Origin: Actinomycetota bacterium | GTDB taxonomy: Bacteria; Actinomycetota; Geothermincolia; Fen-727; Anoxymicrobiaceae | Direction of reading: 5' to 3' | Length of the DNA stretch: 6,897 bases | Assembly: GCA_003154635.1 (NCBI GenBank) | Contig: PMDX01000220.1 | Coordinates: 1 to 6,897 of the forward strand | Shown here: positions 5,591 through 6,897 of the stretch, one piece after another | Layout of the letters: the number at the start of each line of letters is the position of its first letter | How positions within the stretch are numbered: the first letter of the stretch is position 1 | The notes under the pieces: model-generated | What the model was told of the DNA's origin: nothing | Seen by the model: only the letters and a program-made list of their open reading frames with translations | Databases searched by the model: none | Position numbers and translations under genes: made by a program

Positions 5591-6778
5591 ATGCCCGAAG
5601 TTTACCTTGACCATTACGCCGCTTCACCGGTTCTCCCGGAAGTGGCGGACAGCATCAAGCCTTACCTGTTGCAGGATTTCGGAAATCCATCCTCGCTTCA
5701 TTCCTGGGGCGACTCCGCAAGGCAGGCCGTCGAAGTCGCCCGGGAGCGGGTGGCCGCGCTCATTGGCGCTAAGCCCGAAGAGATTATCTTCACCTCCGGG
5801 GGCACCGAGGCGAACAATACCGCGGTAAAAGGAATCGCGTGGGCTTCCCGCAAGAAGGGCAGCCACGTCGTCGTCTCGGCGATCGAGCACTTCTCCGTGC
5901 TCCACGCGGCGCGCACGCTCGAAAAATTCGAATTCGATGTAACCGAGGTGGGAGCAGACAGGCAGGGGCTCGTAGATCCTGAGGAAGTGCGCGGAGCTAT
6001 CCGCGACGACACCGTGCTCGTGTCGGTGATGGCGGCCAACGGGGAGATAGGCACCATTCAGCCGATCCGCAAGATAGCCGCGATAGCGGCGGAGAAAGGT
6101 GTTCCCTTCCACACCGACGCGGTCGCCGCCGCGGGATATATTCCACTCGATGTCTCCGAGATGAGCGTATCCGCGATGTCGATCTCATCAGACATGCTTT
6201 ACGGACCGAAGGGCGTCGGGGCTCTCTGGGTCAGGAAAGGTCAGCGCATCATGCCACTGCTCGACGGCGGCGTGCAGGAAGGCGGGCGCCGAGGAGGCAC
6301 CGAGAACGTTCCGGGGGTTGTAGGCATGGGCAAGGCCGCCGAGCTCGCGGCACGCGACCTGGAATCGAGGGCGGCTTACTTGAGAGCAATGAGCTCTTCG
6401 CTTCTGGAGAAGCTGCCGGCGGCGATATCGAGGCTGCGTATCACGGGGCATACCGACCCCGAGATGAGGCTCCCGTGGAACGCGAGCTTCGCAGTCGAGT
6501 TTATCGAAGGCGAAGGAATGCTACTCTTCCTCGACCAGAAAGGAATCGCCGTTTCGAGCGGCTCCGCATGCACCTCTAGAGCGCTGAAAGGATCCCACGT
6601 GCTCTCCGCATGCGATATTCCAGCGGAGATAGCCCAGGGCTCGCTGCTGTTCAGCTTCGGGCTCGGAAACAAGCCGGAGGACGTCGATTACGTCATCGAG
6701 ACCCTGCCGCCCATTGTGGACAGGCTCCGGCAGATGTCACCACTCTACGACAAGTTCCTCAAAGCAGGAGGTGGTTAA
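5591..6778 (+). CDS. IscS/NifS-fold protein lacking the PLP-binding lysine (probable PLP-free IscS)
   Basis: This 395-aa protein has the full length and fold of class V aminotransferase-type cysteine desulfurases (YLDHYAASPV; FTSGGTEANNTAVKG; GRRGGTENVPGVVGMG). Against E. coli IscS, H100 (=H104), D176 (=D180), and C327 in SSGSACTS (=C328) are retained, at gap-free spacing through the active site. The Schiff-base lysine is absent: the canonical SGHKIYGPKG reads SSDMLYGPKG, so H205 is D201 and K206 is M202. N155 is G151, Q183 is A179, and R354, which binds the substrate carboxylate, is L353. Normal cysteine desulfuration is therefore unlikely. Archaeoglobus fulgidus IscS also lacks this lysine (Asp there) and still forms a complex with IscU, so a PLP-independent scaffold or persulfide role is likely. 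ATG 5591 follows AAGGAGA by 4 nt. The frame is open from 5342 but that part overlaps the regulator gene. The iscU-like gene follows immediately. Confidence 0.92.
   Translation: MPEVYLDHYAASPVLPEVADSIKPYLLQDFGNPSSLHSWGDSARQAVEVARERVAALIGAKPEEIIFTSGGTEANNTAVKGIAWASRKKGSHVVVSAIEHFSVLHAARTLEKFEFDVTEVGADRQGLVDPEEVRGAIRDDTVLVSVMAANGEIGTIQPIRKIAAIAAEKGVPFHTDAVAAAGYIPLDVSEMSVSAMSISSDMLYGPKGVGALWVRKGQRIMPLLDGGVQEGGRRGGTENVPGVVGMGKAAELAARDLESRAAYLRAMSSSLLEKLPAAISRLRITGHTDPEMRLPWNASFAVEFIEGEGMLLFLDQKGIAVSSGSACTSRALKGSHVLSACDIPAEIAQGSLLFSFGLGNKPEDVDYVIETLPPIVDRLRQMSPLYDKFLKAGGG
6766..6772 (+). promoter_or_regulatory. Shine-Dalgarno of the IscU-like gene, embedded in the iscS-like 3' end
   Basis: AGGAGGT at 6766-6772 is nearly perfect and lies in the last codons of the IscS-like gene. 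It is directly against or overlapping GTG 6771, which is too close for normal initiation, but is 7 nt from ATA 6780. It thus raises the question of which start the downstream gene uses. Confidence 0.65.
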
Positions 6779-6897
6779 GATAGCCCAGTACAGCGATATC
6801 GTGATGGACCATTTCATGAACCCCAGAAACGTGGGTGAGATCGAAAACCCCGATGGGGTCGGAGAGGTCGGAAACCCGGTCTGCGGCGACATGATGA
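6771..6897 (+). CDS. IscU/NifU-type Fe-S scaffold protein (partial, N-terminus only)
   Basis: The open frame runs off the right edge. It encodes QYSDIVMDHFMNPRNVGEIE followed by NPDGVGEVGNPVCGDMM, the typical N-terminus of IscU-like scaffolds, with the first cluster-ligand cysteine in NPVCGD and the conserved Asp after it. These proteins receive sulfur from IscS and build [2Fe-2S] clusters before transfer to targets, in the cytoplasm. The start is uncertain. GTG 6771 overlaps the IscS-like stop by 8 nt but sits on top of the Shine-Dalgarno. ATA 6780 has ideal spacing and yields MAQYSDIVMDHF, which fits the family N-terminus, but ATA is a rare start. GTG 6801 and ATG 6804 would cut into the conserved region. 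Tight linkage indicates translational coupling with the IscS-like protein. Confidence 0.88.
   Translation, partial: MVKIAQYSDIVMDHFMNPRNVGEIENPDGVGEVGNPVCGDMM

Noticed and set aside
1..6897. tRNA or rRNA genes, CRISPR arrays, insertion sequences, attachment sites
   Set aside because: No cloverleaf, conserved rRNA segment, regularly spaced repeats, transposase or terminal inverted repeats were seen by eye on either strand.

Overview
This is a compact, GC-rich bacterial chromosomal window with strong Shine-Dalgarno sequences, frequent GTG/TTG starts, and clear use of AGG (Arg) and ATA (Ile) codons. It carries a sigma-54 activator with a matching -24/-12 promoter, and an ISC-type iron-sulfur gene pair whose 'desulfurase' lacks the PLP lysine. 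Together these suggest an anaerobic bacterium that has rpoN and lives where sulfide is available, such as Desulfobacterota or a deep-branching high-GC Bacillota or related lineage. The taxonomy is inference; there is no rRNA or tRNA in the window.

Left part (1-2821). A partial SCP2 (sterol carrier protein 2-like) gene runs leftward off the window. It diverges from a 666-aa AcoR/DhaR-type sigma-54 enhancer-binding protein (GAF-like, PAS, AAA+ with GAFTGA, Fis-type HTH). The 480-bp region between them reads as a complete sigma-54 circuit. A consensus TGGCAC-N5-TTGCA promoter points toward the SCP2 gene. Two tandem GTCTC-N6-GGGACACA sites plus a half-site lie about 130-190 bp upstream of its predicted start. 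An extended -10 promoter serves the activator gene.

Middle (2862-4758). Two unrelated alkylpurine DNA glycosylases are encoded in a row: an AlkD-type HEAT-repeat enzyme and an AlkA-type HhH-GPD enzyme. They are separated by 190 bp containing a perfect 16-bp palindrome.

Right part (4890-6897). A probable operon encodes a Crp/Fnr-family regulator, an IscS/NifS-fold protein and an IscU/NifU-type scaffold (truncated by the window edge). The IscS-like protein aligns without gaps to E. coli IscS through the active site. It keeps the His, Asp and persulfide Cys but has Met in place of the Schiff-base Lys, and it has also lost the equivalents of N155, Q183, H205 and R354. It therefore looks like a PLP-free IscS working with IscU, as reported for Archaeoglobus fulgidus. 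A regulator gene at the head of the operon suggests that this alternative Fe-S assembly module is controlled locally. This module is the most interesting content of the window.
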